Translations under genes and position numbers: made by a program
The notes under the pieces: model-generated
Seen by the model: only the letters and a program-made list of their open reading frames with translations
The model's database searches: none
Told to the model about the DNA's origin: nothing
Assembly (NCBI GenBank): GCA_029817715.1
Contig: JARUPY010000154.1
Location: 3,499,501 to 3,563,500 of the forward strand
Source of the DNA: Melastoma dodecandrum
Lineage: Eukaryota > Streptophyta > Magnoliopsida > Myrtales > Melastomataceae
Reading direction: 5' to 3'
DNA length: 64,000 nt
Shown: positions 13,928 through 26,631 of the stretch, in pieces
Layout: the number at the start of each line of letters is the position of its first letter
How positions within the stretch are numbered: the first letter of the stretch is position 1

Positions 13928-14950
13928 TGGGTCTGCAGGTATTCTTTATTCTCTGCCTCTTGGGGGTGTGAATTGTAACAGGACGAAGAGGAACTGATGC
14001 CCTTGTTGGGGGCCATCAATGCATGCAATGGCTGAAAACCCAACTGCTGCTGGAAATGATGAGTAGGTGGGGACTGCTATTATTAGCAAGGAAAGGAGGT
14101 TGCACCTGCTCTGGAAAGTGCATGGAACTGGAGCATTTGGTCATGGGGACTGAGATCTGGCTCAAGGACATGTAACTGAGAAAGGCATTGTTGTCAAGAG
14201 TATGGAACTCATCCATGGCCCTTTTTGTGACTTCAGGATGTTGCTTTACCAGAATTGGGTTCTGATCACACTGGCTCCCCTTCTCACGTGTTAGAGCTTT
14301 CATGTCTTTATTATGCCTATCACTTAACATTAATTACCTGGCTGTTGTTTCAGTTTTGGCCACTGTGAGAATTGCCCAACAATTGGCACTAATCCAGAAA
14401 AATATCGACCAGCTTGGGGAACACGACAGCTCACCTTACAACCCAGATCGGAATCTTCAGACCATCATTACAAGCATGTACTTACGGCTCCATAAAAGGA
14501 CAGGACTTGGTTGACCCCATTAGCAGTTCATCCAAATAAAAGAACAAACAAATACTCCTCCCAGAAACTTAAAACAATGGTTTTTCAAATGGGTGTTTGA
14601 TATATGGCCCCAAAAAAACCCCATGTCAACTCTGCTTGAAAGATGCCACTCAACTAACTTGTCCTTCTTCTCACCTAACTTGCAAACATCATCTCATCCG
14701 TAAACTATTTGACAGCAGCTGGCAATGGTAACAATCAAATACCACCAAACCACAACAATGAACACCGACATGTGATCAGAAACTTTGCATCAACTGGACA
14801 GCAAAGCACAGCAATTGGACAGGACAGGATGGAACAGGACAAGGGCCCTTCTCTTTCTTCACAAATATAGTCACCGTGATTGCTCATGGGGACGATGACA
14901 AGAAAAGGAAAAGAGTTTAAGAAAGAAAAAAGGAACATCCCAACAAGTAA
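13928..14950. other. Convergent intergenic region, 3' ends of tetraspanin and TRM gene
   Basis: Two genes end toward each other here. The stretch must contain both 3' UTRs. Short open frames occur on both strands but none resembles a known protein, and I see no repeat or RNA gene. Confidence 0.5.
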
Positions 14951-17900
14951 TTACAATCTGCCTGTCTGATCTTTAACAGCCTCATCAACCAGCTCGCCCA
15001 GCAACTTCATTTCAATGTCCCTCCCTACACAATCCATCTCCAGTCCAAAGTTCTCAATCCAACCTTTCCCGACAGCTTCGTTTCTTACAACCTTCTCCAC
15101 CACCAGGCCGCCTCGGTCCCCATCATCTATGTACACACACCTAAACTCATCGGAGAACCATTCCTTCATCTGGGCCCACACGCAATCCGCTGTCATTGAC
15201 AAGGTCGATGGTTCAGACCCGTTTTGGACCTTGTCGTAAGGTCTGTCGATTAAACTCCAGCTTGACCCACAGCACCCTGTGACCCTGACAAGTGCCAAGT
15301 TCACAGCATCGAAAGCCAGCTTACGTTCTGATCTCCTCTGCCGACATTTTCCCTCGGGCATCGTGGGTCCATTTTCGAATTGCTCCCTTAGGGAGGGGTC
15401 CAATGGACTCTCGGGAGAATACCACCTCGATATGAAGGAGTGGAATGATAACTGACCGTCAAAACCGGCTTCACATATAAGTGTTCGGATGAACGCGAGC
15501 CAATCGAGTCTTTCCTCCATGACAGGGGAGACATTGGGCAATTTGGACAAGTATGGTGCAGAGGCTTCGTCTGTTGAATCATCCCAGGAAAGAGTCCGAG
15601 CTATGGAACCTATAGGCGGCGACTTGTCAATTAGGTTGAACCTGTGAGGAAGGACCGGAGCTTGTCCTCCTGCATCATGACAAAAATCATGTGTCATAAC
15701 ACACTACTAATATTGTAATGAAACTATATCAGTAGCCCAATTCCAAAGAAAAGTTTTATCAGAAGCAGGTGCATGTACCAGAAGATTCGGAAGTTAAATT
15801 GTCATCTTCTTCAAATGATGGATCCAAAACTGAGATAGGACTGGGATGATCCTGATTCCCTTTCGAATCTCGCATTACAGATGATCCAACCTGAAAAGAT
15901 TTTGCATTCCATGCGCCGCTTATATTACCATATTGAATAATCATGCCTGTAAGAATCCATCCAGTAACACAACAAGATAATAAGCACGATGATCATGTAA
16001 CGTAAATTACCTCATGAATAGCTGAGCTCCTGTACTGCTGTAAGTCAGCATCTTCCAAAGGGGACTGGTTGCAACTTGGAGAAGAGCATGCTCGAAGGAA
16101 ATCGCTGTTGACCTGTACTGGGGCATCATCACTATTATCCGTCCGTTCATCCGACAAATTACCAGGAGAATCGACCGTAGTAGATTGGTTCTTCATTTTA
16201 GGTTGGGATTTGCTGGATTTTTCTTTACTTGATTTTCTGCTTCTAAAGAAGAACAAGCTAGAGACCCTTCCCTTGAATGATGAACTCACACTAACTTTCT
16301 TTGCTGCCTCCTTGGGTTCATCAGGTTTAAGCTTCCCAGCATCCGTTGCTTCAGTAAGAAGGGTAGCAGAATACGAAGAAGACACAGGCACAGATTTTGA
16401 CCTCACAAGCCGTTTCGGTGATTCAACTAGAGCTTCCTCTTCCTTGTTCAAATCACCGACTGACCACAAAGTAGAGCCAATCAATTGTTGCTCTTTGCCG
16501 CTAGTGTCCCTTTCAGGCATGACCGACTTCTTAGTGTCCATGAGGGAAAGCATTTCACCCAGCGTGCCAGAGTCTGTCCTAGCATGTCTTGATTCCTGGG
16601 ATTTCTGATGAGACGACATCAATGCCCACCTTTCCGAGAGTCGTTTCATAGCCTCTCTACACACTGATGATTCAGGCGAGTAGGACGCACGACTGAAGGA
16701 GGACAAAGAACGAGGGCTTCCAACCTTGTTGACGAAATCCCATGAATGCCTAGGAGTGGATGTAACTTCAGAGTCACTCAGATTTCCAATCGCTTCGCTC
16801 TCTGATTTGTAAAATGAACTGTCATCACCGGTATAACCATTTGAGATAACAGAAGAAAGCAAAGTTTCATCTCTTCGAATGCTTGCCAGATTTTCCTGCA
16901 CCGGACACGGAATCCCCCGATTAACTTCAGTTGATATGAGTTTCTCGTCAAATTTTGAATCTTGGGAACATGGCAAAATTGAAGTCTTCGTCTCGTCGTT
17001 CTTCCTAATGCCAGGCTTCAATACCACTATTCGAGTTGGCTGAGGAGGACAGTCCTCACAGTTCTCATTGGCATCTTCATAAACACATTCGGCGTCATCA
17101 ACATTCAATATGTCAGGCTGGACAACTAAAGGTGGCTGCTTCACTAATTTATCAACATCCACCACTTTTGAGGGCCTGAGAATGGTAATGTGCTCAGCCT
17201 CACGAGGCAGCGACTGGAACTCGTAAAGACTCCCAGAGAACAGAGAATTGGATTCCTGTAAGAAGCTGAGAAATAATTCCCTGTTCGAACTCAACATTTC
17301 CAGAGCATCTTGGAATTCCCTACTATGACGTAGTTTCTCGTCTGTGACTAAACGCTTTGCATCCACAAAATTCTGACGCACCAAGTCCATCTTCTTCTCA
17401 TGCTTGCTTCTTCTTCGTCTTCCCTTCGGCGCCGGTTGCTCTCTTGATGTCTTAGGATTGTTGGGCTGCTGCAACATCTCACAGAACTCCGCGCAACCCT
17501 TGTAATCATGGAATTTCAGGAGCTCACTTTGCAACTCCTTATCCAATAAAAGGTGTTCTCTGTCCCAGAATTCGGGAGCACTTGATTGGCGTTTCTGTGC
17601 ACTCAAATAAGGCTGCTGCTTTTGAGGGAGCACATCGAGCCCCATCAGCTTAGCAATAACATTCGACCGGACATGCTTGGTCTCAACATCCTTTGACATT
17701 TCCTCCGCTATTAGAGCCTTCATGGGGGTTCCCGAGGATTTCTGGCCTGATGAACTTCTTCTTGTATGAGAAACAGTCTGAAGACATGAGATGCGACTAT
17801 CAACAGACACGAATTCTTGAGGTATGCAAATGCACAAATTTGATCAATCAATCAGTACACACCCTTTTACCGTCGACTAGAATCTTTGAGGGCGAACTCG

Positions 17901-18169
17901 GGGCCATCGACATATCCGACAAGCTCCTCGATAGAGTCGGACCTGCGAGGAAAGACGGAAAATGCTAAGAATTCACGGAACCACGCACGGAGTGAAAAAC
18001 AAATCCAAGTTAGTGAACGATATCGACCATCGGGATTATCAATGCGATCGGTAAGCAACTTGTTACTGGTCAATCCAGCGCTCAAATCGAAAAGGTTCAC
18101 CATCTTTCCGAGGCATCTCGGGAACTGCTTGTCCAGGCTGCGAGCCCTCCTATGCTGAGGAGTAATCAT
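14951..18169 (-). CDS. TRM (TON1 recruiting motif)/LONGIFOLIA-type protein, DUF4378 family
   Basis: Member of the TRM superfamily, closest by motif recall to Arabidopsis TRM17/TRM20. TRM proteins recruit TON1/TRM/PP2A complexes to microtubules and influence cell shape. Five coding exons: 18028-18169, 17871-17942, 16011-17815, 15779-15890 and 14951-15669, total 2850 nt and 949 aa, in frame. The start MITPQHRRARSLDKQFPRCL is followed by GKMVNLFDLS, as in this subgroup. The motif VIAKLMGLDVLP, typical of DUF3741-type proteins, lies near residue 120. A long Ser-rich and charged middle contains basic runs (KGRRRRSKHEKK). The DHPSPISVLDPSFEEDD block near residue 690 is conserved in the family. The C-terminal DUF4378 region begins near residue 740 and ends DEAVKDQTGRL. 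An alternative acceptor at 15946 would break the frame, so 15890 (CTTTTCAG) is preferred. Confidence 0.88.
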
Positions 18170-20131
18170 TAGGACCGCAGCTGCAAACCCAGGTGAGGGA
18201 AGAACATGAATCTCCCATCCAACATACAGAAGTACAAAAGTAGTTTTCAGCAGTAAACACACGCCAAATCTCGCTCTTCTTACAAATGAACAATTCTTGC
18301 AGAAGACAAGGGGAGACAGCAGAAACTGTCCAAATTCTTTCAGGATTGATAACAAAAGCACATCATGAGACCATAAAAACCAGAGGAAAGCAATTTACTA
18401 TGAACATCACAGTCACGCCAAAGATTTATTCCGTGGAGCCAATCATTCCCAACAAAAATGACTCATTTTCAGCGAATTCCAACCCAAAATTCCATCCACT
18501 GATTCCTCCATCACTGAATCATCCCAGTGAAAAGACAATCGAGCTGAATAAACAGGAAAAATCCCAACCTTTATTAGATTGACAGTTGGGGTGGTGGGTG
18601 GGATGAAGATAATCCAGAAAGAAAAGGCAAGAACAGAATCATTGCCCCGTAAAGGCGTCCCCCTCCCCAGAACAAAAACCATATAAAAAGAAAACCCCAC
18701 AAAATGATTAAGAAAAGGAACGAAAAGGAAGGGGAGACGGCCAAAGAAGCATCAATGGTGGAATCCGGAGAAAACAAAATACACCAAGATCGAGACAAAT
18801 CGGGAACTGGGAAATCGAGCTTCCTACAGAAAGAAGAAGAAAGAATGAAGGGAAACGCCGCAATGCAGACACACAAACAAACGAGGTCATTACATATGGG
18901 GAAGCAAGGGAATTCCTCTCCCTCCAAGCCCCGGAAGCCTGCGGCACCGACGAGGACAGGAGGGGGGAGTTGGCCGTCGTCGGAAGTAGTGTAATAAAAA
19001 GTAGGTGTCGTTTTTTTTGGGGGGTGGAGGAGACTTTAGGGAGGGATTGTCGCTCGTTGGTTGAGTGGGGTTGGTAGGAGGGGAGGAACAGAGCAGTTGG
19101 ACAGAGCGGAAGTAGTAAGTACGTAACTGAGAAAAAGGAGACCGAAAAAAGAGGCGAACGGGGGAGCGTGGGTGGGGTTTGTAGTTTAGTTTTCGTGAAT
19201 TCCTCAGCAAAAGACAACCCCCCCGGATGGATGCCGACCGCTTAATTCGGGAGGAACCACAACGTACGTATTTTCGTGTGCATGCGTGCGTGTGGTGTCT
19301 GTCCGTCCTCTCCCTCGATCGTGTCCGATTTCCGGCTCCTTTTGTCGGTGGTGCCAATCTCCCTATTGTATGTATCATCCCGTCGATTTTAATAATAAAG
19401 AAAAAGTCCGATAACCCCGAATTATTGAACCAACACCGCACCGGCAGGCTACACGACAAGACATTAACCAGATAAAACCCCTCGCCAAAGCGATAAAAGG
19501 AAGGGAACGGTTTTAGGGAATTAGGTGGGGGGAGTAGACGATGACTTGTAATAAACTTACTTTAGTTCTAAGTAAACTCCCCCCCCCCGAGGGGCTGAGA
19601 TTAAATCACATCCGGTTAATTTTGGGTCGCTCACAATTCACCAACACCATCAGGAAAGAAACGCTCCCCATGATGTTCGAAACATGTCCCTGTCTGATTG
19701 AACCAATTTGTGAAAATTTAGAGAGGGGTGTCTGTGGGGAGGAATTGGACAATATCTTTAGTGGGGCCTACTTGGGAAATCTTATGTCCATTTCAGTGGG
19801 AGTGGGGTTTCCAATTTATAGTTGTGGGTCACATCCATATGGAATTGAAAGCTACACTTTTTCTCAATTTTTTATTTTTAATGTCCTCCACCCCCCCCCC
19901 CCCCCACCCCCCTCCCGAGTATATATCATCAGCTATTCGGTGTGTAGGTCCAAATTTAAGCATGGACTGCCTTCGGACAAGTTCCACCAAGAGGCCCATT
20001 TTCCCCTCCTATGTATTGTATGGCAATCAACTCGACTAGAAGATGCAAACATTATAATCACGAGAATGTAAAATTTTTAAAAAAATCTATCAAAGCTTTT
20101 GTTGTAGTTGTTCAGAGGGCAGGGGAAGGGG
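18170..20131. other. TRM 5' region and intergenic DNA, including a C15 tract
   Basis: About 2 kb lies between the TRM start codon and the stop codon of the DREB2-like gene, which is on the same strand. The part next to the TRM gene is probably its 5' UTR and promoter. A run of 15 C followed by further C-rich sequence occurs at 19891-19914. No coding sequence is recognised. Confidence 0.5.
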
Positions 20132-21304
20132 CTACCACAGACTAAGCAAGAAGTCCTGTTCTTCCTCCAGCCCGAAATCGTAATCCGGCCTCAAGCAGTC
20201 CAAGCACCCATCCTTCGATGATGAGTCGAGACCTCTACATGTCGCTCCTTGCTCCTCCCAGTCTTTGAGCTTCGCGGGTATCCAGGGCCACGTTTGGGAT
20301 TTGGTTTGATTGGCGGACAATGTTGGGTCGTTTGCAGAAGGATTCGACATGGTACCATTGAGGGGATGCTTGCAGTCTCCGGGTGCCAATGACTCCTTGA
20401 ATCCTGCTGGTTCTTTGGCCAAGTGCGCAGTGGGTTCAGGTTCCACGCGGCGGTGATCGGTTCTGAGTTCATTCCCTGCGATGTCGATATCCAAATCACA
20501 ATCCATGGCCCTGTTCTTTAATGATTCTTCCAGACTCATCATGTCCTCGTCATTGGTGAGACATCCACGAGCATCAGACTCGTTCCCCCATGTCCAGCAA
20601 TTCGCCCTCCCTTCATCGTTGTCATTGACATTGCTACTGGACCCAGCGAAGCAATCACGTGCCAAAACCCGATCCGCAGAGAGTCGATCGATGCCAGAAG
20701 AGCTGTCAACCACAAAGAACACCGAGGAATCCAAGTTCTCCTTGATCACCTTCCTGCCGACATCGTCCCCACTGGTGTGACGCGATCCAACTGATTCGCC
20801 AGACGCACTGCCCGATGCAGTGGAGCTAGAGGGAGCAGCGTTATTAGCAGGGGGAGGGAAATTAACACGGGCAAGGGGACCATACATAGCCCTGGCAACC
20901 TCATCATAAGCGTTGGCGGCCTCGACAGCAGTGGAGAAGGTACCGAGCCAGAGCCTGTTACCGGCCTTCCCCTTGACAGCAGAAGGAGACAACATCGGCT
21001 GTCGGATCTCGGCGGCCCATCTCCCCCAGGTCCTCTGTCTCACACCCCTGTACCTGCAAACCGAGTTCTGGGGGCCACCCTTCCCCTTCATGCACCCTCT
21101 CCTCGACCCTTTAGCCGGAGGTCCCTTGCGCAGCACCTCTCCCTCGGCCATCCCCATCCCCTTGGCAAGGGTCTCCTCAACGGTGTCGCATCCACTCCTC
21201 CTCTTCTCCAAGCTCCTAGCCTTACCTCCGGTAGTCGCGGCAGCAGGAGTCGTCGACCCGTTACTGTCACTCGGGGGAAATCCGAGGTTCATTGTGAAGT
21301 TCAA
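20132..21304 (-). CDS. DREB2-like AP2/ERF transcription factor with atypical AP2 domain
   Basis: Single-exon AP2/ERF protein of 390 aa. The subgroup is set by the block before the AP2 domain, [20 protein letters not shown] at residues 59-78, which is the signature of DREB A-2 (DREB2) factors that bind dehydration-responsive elements under drought or heat. The AP2 domain runs over residues 84-151, from [19 protein letters not shown] to [12 protein letters not shown]. Three things are unusual. The position normally Val-14 in DREBs is Ala (GRWAAE). The position normally Glu-19 is Gln (IRQP). About ten extra residues ([10 protein letters not shown]) sit in the turn before the RLWLGTF strand. A basic stretch near residues 28-37 may be a nuclear signal. 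The acidic C-terminus ends [12 protein letters not shown] and may be an activation motif. No intron is needed, as is common in this family. Confidence 0.88.
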   Translation of the reverse strand: MNFTMNLGFPPSDSNGSTTPAAATTGGKARSLEKRRSGCDTVEETLAKGMGMAEGEVLRKGPPAKGSRRGCMKGKGGPQNSVCRYRGVRQRTWGRWAAEIRQPMLSPSAVKGKAGNRLWLGTFSTAVEAANAYDEVARAMYGPLARVNFPPPANNAAPSSSTASGSASGESVGSRHTSGDDVGRKVIKENLDSSVFFVVDSSSGIDRLSADRVLARDCFAGSSSNVNDNDEGRANCWTWGNESDARGCLTNDEDMMSLEESLKNRAMDCDLDIDIAGNELRTDHRRVEPEPTAHLAKEPAGFKESLAPGDCKHPLNGTMSNPSANDPTLSANQTKSQTWPWIPAKLKDWEEQGATCRGLDSSSKDGCLDCLRPDYDFGLEEEQDFLLSLW

Positions 21305-22037
21305 GTTCGTGGTATCCTGCGACTCTTTCGTCCCTTATCCAAACTTTAGAGCCTCGTGGAAGAAGGGGTGGGTTTTAGGAGGGTTTCTTAGGATGGACTC
21401 CGTGAGAGATATTCCCACTGGGTGGTTTTCTTTGGGACAAAGTCACGCTGTCCCTCTTCTCATATTACATTTTCCTTAAACTTATTTTTTATTATTAATT
21501 CGAATGGTTGAGGTGTAGGTGTCAGGGAAGCGACACGTGTCCTCGGGGAGACCAGCTTCGACGTCTGACTATTCATAGGGACGAAGAGTCAGTCCTTGCG
21601 GAAAAAGGCTTCTTCTTCTTCTTCTTTTTTTTTGGGGGGTAATTAGGAAAAAGGCATCTTATCCTCTCCTCTGCTCTCCAGAGGTTTCCCTAAATTATAG
21701 TTTTCCATTGACGTGGAGAGCAGTGAGTAAATTTCTCGTGCAATGCAGGAACGAAAAGGGATGACTACAGAATAGGCCGTCGCTAACCTCAGTATGTAGG
21801 ATTTGAAACTGGGGAATGGCGTGCCCAGAAAGCCTGTGATTTTGACCCAAGCAAACTAAAACTTTCCAGAATCTGTGATGGATTGCCATGGAAGGCTGAT
21901 AATAACAGAATGATGCTTTTATCCTGAGGATCAGGTCAAACATGGCAAAGTAATGAGAGAGTAAGGAAATTGTAACCTTTGAGATTTTGTGGGGGTTGGG
22001 GGGTAATCTTCTGTCTCATTCTCCCTAGTCGAGAATG
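21305..22037. other. Intergenic region upstream of DREB2-like gene
   Basis: This 0.7 kb holds the promoter of the DREB2-like gene and the 3' UTR of the next minus-strand gene. The DREB2-side half is rich in short pyrimidine and T tracts. No coding sequence or RNA gene was recognised. Confidence 0.45.
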
Positions 22038-24573
22038 CTAAGGTAGCCCCGGGCAGGGATCTTCTCTGTCCGAGATGGAGAGAAGGTACAGAGACGACCT
22101 TTCCAAGTGTAAACAGAACTGACTTTCGTAGAAATGGCACGTGGGATCTGCTGCGACGCCAACCGGACTGTCGTCGAGAGTTTCACTTTCACCGTCCTGA
22201 AAGGATGGGAGAGGGACTTGGTACGGGAATCTGGTTAGTGTTCCACTGTGTCCAGCCAATCCGGCTGGCGACAAGAGCCTCAGGTCGAAGCCGGAAGATA
22301 TAACAAAGCTCTCAACTGTGGGCCTAGGACAGGGTTGGCGGTGTTTCCTGTGAGAGGATTCATTCGGGATCCAATCATAGAAACTGCAGTCCTCGGCCAG
22401 GAAAGGGTAATTTGACAGGGGAGACGAATGGGATGGAATGCCATCGGTAAGCAGTGGTAGTCTTGCCATGTAATCAGGATCTTGTGAACTGGATGCACGC
22501 AATGAAGCCGGATAGGGACCACGGGAGGCAGCAGATTGGACTGACAGTTCAAATGCGTTCTCCTCCTCATCTGAAGTTGAGTTTCTGAACAGCGGATGAT
22601 ATCCAAAAGTCCAACTTGGCAATCTTGGGCTTCTCATGAGGTCGACTGGTGCATCAGATTGAAACCTTCCACTTTCCGCTGCTTCAAGTACCCAATCGTC
22701 AAATGGCATGCTCAAGTCTCCTTTACGTTCTGCTCCGCCTGAACTCCATGATGCATCCTTGAAGTTCCAACCATGAAATGGTTTATACCCATCTTCTATC
22801 ATTGCTAAGTTCGATGAAAAATCATATTCAGCATCTGGAAAAACGGCATCCAGATTTCCTGTCATGCGGTCAGCTTCCCCTTGACAAGTAATGCGCTTTG
22901 AAGCAACAGTAACAGCAGTAGATAATTTCCCAGAGGAGAAGGCACTGTCCATTAGGTAGTTTCCTCCTCCATTGTCCACATACTCCCAGGTGGGCTTCTG
23001 ATAAGACACCTCGTCATCCACACAAGGCACCAACTGAGACTTCTCCAAGCCAAGGAGCAGCTTCACACAAAGATTCCAGAATTCCTTTGTATCAGCAATC
23101 AGTTTTGCAGGAGGAGTTGATCCTGATGATTAGAGAGGAGCTTTACCAAAGTATCCCTGTCTTTTGGTGTCAGCCGACTCAGGAGTGCAGAAGCAAGCTC
23201 AGACCTGATCACAAATTCATCCTATTGGTTAAATCTATATGTTTACATACATATTGATACAAACGGTGACTAGGATAGTGCTCTAACCCCTTTGAACACA
23301 GTTCACCGATTTCAGGCAATGAAGATGTTGTGATCCGCGACAGCAGATTCTTCCTCGTCCTTGAGAAAATTTCACCAGGCTTGTACAAAGTTTCCGAAAA
23401 ATCTGAAATATCATGCCAAGCGCATGTAAGTTTACCGGATAACATATCCTTGGATATCAATAATTTGTAGAAGAACAACCTGCCGAAATGGCAAGGACCT
23501 CTTGATCATGAACAAATCCAAAAGGCATGCTTGATACCTCTGCACATATCAGACCGCAAAATGCAACTTGGACATGTTTGACATGGCCATAGGCTAGAGA
23601 TTATGACAAGAGGAGCAACTCTCCGAATCTAACAATTATAGCCCACAAAATACCTGGATTTCCACAAATCGCTGGCAAGCAAGCAGTTGGTAACTGGGCC
23701 GGGATAACATCTTCGAGCAGAACTGCCGCTGACGAATCTCCATTCCCTTGGAGAAATGACGAATTGATTCACTCCAGAAAAGAAAGTGTATCATCTAAGA
23801 GATTCAGCTAGGGTGGTCTTGATACCACATTCGGCAACAATACACCACCACTCACCACGATGACGATTGGTTAACCATAACCTCTCAGCGTGATCATCAT
23901 CTACATGAAGGGGATGGAGATGAGACTTCTGGTGCCTTTCTTCCTTGAGCTTCTTAAAAAACGCGTACTCAGATGTCTTGGGAACATTAGCCGCATCCCC
24001 TTCATCACAAAATAAAAATCACATTCTAAATCCCACGATAAGGAAGCCTCAGGCATAAACATTTCAAAACGAACTGAGCCCTTACGACTCCTATCCCCAG
24101 TTTCTTCTCCTTGAAAATCGAGATAGACCGAGCTCGGATCATCTCCTCCATCGATGCCAGCAAGCTTCACCTTCTTCCAGCGGTCAGTTTCTTTACCAGA
24201 AAACAAAATCTCAATCAATCAATTCACGAGCAGAAAGGTTGTCTTCCTCCATCTTCGCGGGCAAGATATCAATTCCAATCACAATATCCTATCGAGATAT
24301 AGCTGGAATCCCCTAATTAGTTATCCCCGCTGCCACTAATCCTAAATCCAAATCACACCAGGGTCCTCAAACGAGCAATCGCTTTTTCTGCTATCACCAC
24401 CATCACAATAGAAATCAAACAATTCCTATACGAAACAAAACCACCAGCTTCCATCAAACCCTGGAAACCGCCGCAAAATCAACGATTCAATCAAGCGAAT
24501 GACCTAGCGGGACACGAATCTCACCTCTCCGGTCTGCACGATGGATCTTGTCGGAATCATATCTCCTCCTCAT
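22038..24573 (-). CDS. Unrecognised plant protein, probably nuclear
   Basis: I do not recognise the family with certainty. Six coding exons can be assembled: 24525-24573, 23856-23999, 23654-23746, 23480-23539, 23300-23402 and about 22038-23204, with consistent GT-AG borders and phases for the first five. The protein starts MRRRYDSDKIHRADRRG and carries the block NVPKTSEYAFFKKLKEE near residue 20. A helical block (SELASALLSRLTPKDRDTLV) in the middle resembles short adaptor helices such as DEUBAD/ASXH domains, but this is only an impression. The last exon encodes a long Ser-rich region without motifs. Between about 23105 and 23135 the frame of the helical block runs into a stop, while the downstream frame starts one base off, so either an indel or a missed splice event is present. 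Coding status is supported by splice-phase consistency, not by a named homologue. Confidence 0.6.
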
Positions 24574-26221
24574 TGCGGTTCTGGCGTTTTCGCGCCAAAA
24601 TTGGCGCCGATCCGTTACAAATCCTGGAACAGATTTTATCAACAAACAATGATATTATAATGTCTCGTCGACTCTGTATTAGATGGGATAGGAGTCTGTT
24701 TGGTTCGCGAAAACTTTACAAGATAAATTTTTATCTATTTGAAAGGAGGAAGAAATCGGAATCTTCACATAGCAAACATAGCATGAGATTTTTAAAAATT
24801 TCGCAGTCCTGAGATTACTCCGCGACATGGACGTTCATTGACGGTCTCGGTCGATTTGTCGATGAAGGCTGTACTAAGGGAGTGCTCCTCCGGTTCAAGT
24901 TTTCGGGGACTAGGCGACAGAAACGGGGCATCGGCTCTACCCTACGTCACCATGTGGAAGAAACACCTTCGGGACATTTCCTTTACATGTTATGACATTA
25001 ACAGTGTTTGCATCGAAAGCAAATAACAGCACGGGCCGGTTCAGATATCTCTTCGGTGATGAAGGTTAGTGACAGAAGCATGTGTCATGTGTCCCTCGGA
25101 GGGAATCCAATGGACGAGCGAGAAGAAAATCGACTTGCTGATGCAGGGCCGGGGGGGGGGGGGGTGTTCATGTGCTCTGAGTGATCGTTTTCTTCATAAC
25201 CCGGCTTCAGGCACGGATAAACCCGACCTCAGGCCCTCATCCTGCAGTTCTTTCCTAAAAGGATAGTTCTCTTTAGATAACGGCCTCACGAATCATCGGA
25301 AATGACTGAACAATGTGCGAGACCGAGACCATGTGGGCGAATTTACTCTCTATGGGTCTGAGATGTTGTCGATGAAAGGGTTGCACTGGGGGACAAGCAA
25401 TCAAATTGATGTCAGCAACAACGAAAAACATACATGCCACCCAGACAAGAGTTGCAGAGACCGTGCTCCTGCCCCAGGAGTAAATAATCCGGTCCTTCCC
25501 CTCGTCAGCCGTCAGTCCATGTCGACGTCCTCGGACAATGTAATGAACTGTGTTATCGAATATTTGACGGATGCGCTTATCGCATACTCTATCCTATCCG
25601 CGACATAACCGATCGATCAAAATTTAACCGATTTCATTTTCGTGGGGGACTTTTCTTTCAGGTGGGTGGGGTGAGGGGGAATTCAATTCTTGATAGCTTG
25701 GAACTAAGGTGTGGTTGAGAGAAGAAGATGAAACATCAGCATCCTGTCTCTATCTTTTTCCCCCACTCTGATGGATCTGTCGAAATCGCAGGTATGGGAG
25801 ATTCATGTGGGCTGCTCTCTTTTGGTATCGCCCGTAAATAATATGTTATGCTACCCTCCCAGGCGGCGGTCCAAAAACGACGCGATGTTGAATGTTCGTT
25901 GTTCGGGGCGTTGGATCTTCTCCCTTTTCTTCTTTTCTCTTTATTCGGTATCGACCACAAGAACGATCAGAGTTTGTGAGAGCGACGAGTCGAGAGCCCC
26001 CGAGTCACTTTCTTATGCGATTTCCTGGGGCTGATAACTTATCACGCATAAATCTCGAACCAGTAACCTTGGCCGACCGCGTGGCCGCTGGTGGTGGAAG
26101 GGCTAACGATAAGATCTACTGTCATCTTCCGACCAAACCAAGGAGATTAAAGTTCCCGGGCGATGGAGTAGGGGAGGGAAATTAGTCCTGGAAATTATAT
26201 AAAAAAAATAGTCAGCATGAC
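24574..26221. other. Intergenic region with a G14 tract
   Basis: This 1.65 kb lies between the start of the unrecognised gene and the tRNA. It includes a run of 14 G at 25151-25164. Several open frames exist on both strands but none shows family motifs, and no splice-supported gene was found. Confidence 0.45.
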
Positions 26222-26295
26222 GGTGTCGTGGTGTAGATGGTTATCACATCAGTCTAACACACTGAAGGTCTCCGGTTCGAGCCCGGGCGACGCCA
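26222..26295 (+). tRNA. tRNA-Val (anticodon AAC)
   Basis: A complete cloverleaf can be drawn. The acceptor stem GGTGTCG pairs with CGACGCC, with one T-G pair. The D arm is GTGG...TTATCAC-like. The anticodon arm reads CAGTCTAACACACTG with anticodon AAC. The T arm is CTCCGGTTCGAGCCCGGG and the discriminator base is A. It is followed at once by TTTTG and then a longer T run, which serves as a pol III terminator. It closely resembles plant nuclear tRNA-Val(AAC) as I remember it. No intron is present. Internal A and B boxes fall in the D and T arms as usual. Confidence 0.96.
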
Positions 26296-26631
26296 TTTTG
26301 TTTTTTTCTTTCACTATCCCCATTCTGCCTTCCATTTATTGCATTAAATAAATATTCCTTGGCTGAATTCTCATGGCATAAATTTGAAAGCAATTGAATC
26401 AAAACTAAGTTGGTGACAGAAAAGGTCAGTTCAAACATATAACAAAAGAGATTATACAATCATAATTTGAAGAACTGAAGGAGCCTCATCATCCTAATTT
26501 TTTTTTTTTTGGTCAAGAGGGACTAATTGCAACAAAAATTTTGGGCCTAATTTCGGAGAGGGCTTCTTTCCTAATCCTACCAAATAATTTACAAACCAAA
26601 GGTTTTTGGCAACATTTCTCTTGGGGATGTT
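26296..26631. other. tRNA to YUCCA intergenic region
   Basis: About 335 bp between the tRNA and the stop codon of the YUCCA-like gene. It must hold the YUCCA 3' UTR and contains a T-rich run near 26499-26510. Nothing else is recognised. Confidence 0.45.

Noticed and set aside
14302..14514. Plus-strand open frame after the tetraspanin
   Set aside because: It has no homologue that I recognise and lies where the tetraspanin and TRM 3' UTRs are expected.
15891..15946. Extension of TRM exon 4 to an acceptor at 15946
   Set aside because: It shifts the frame against exon 3; the acceptor CTTTTCAG at 15890 keeps phase and family similarity.
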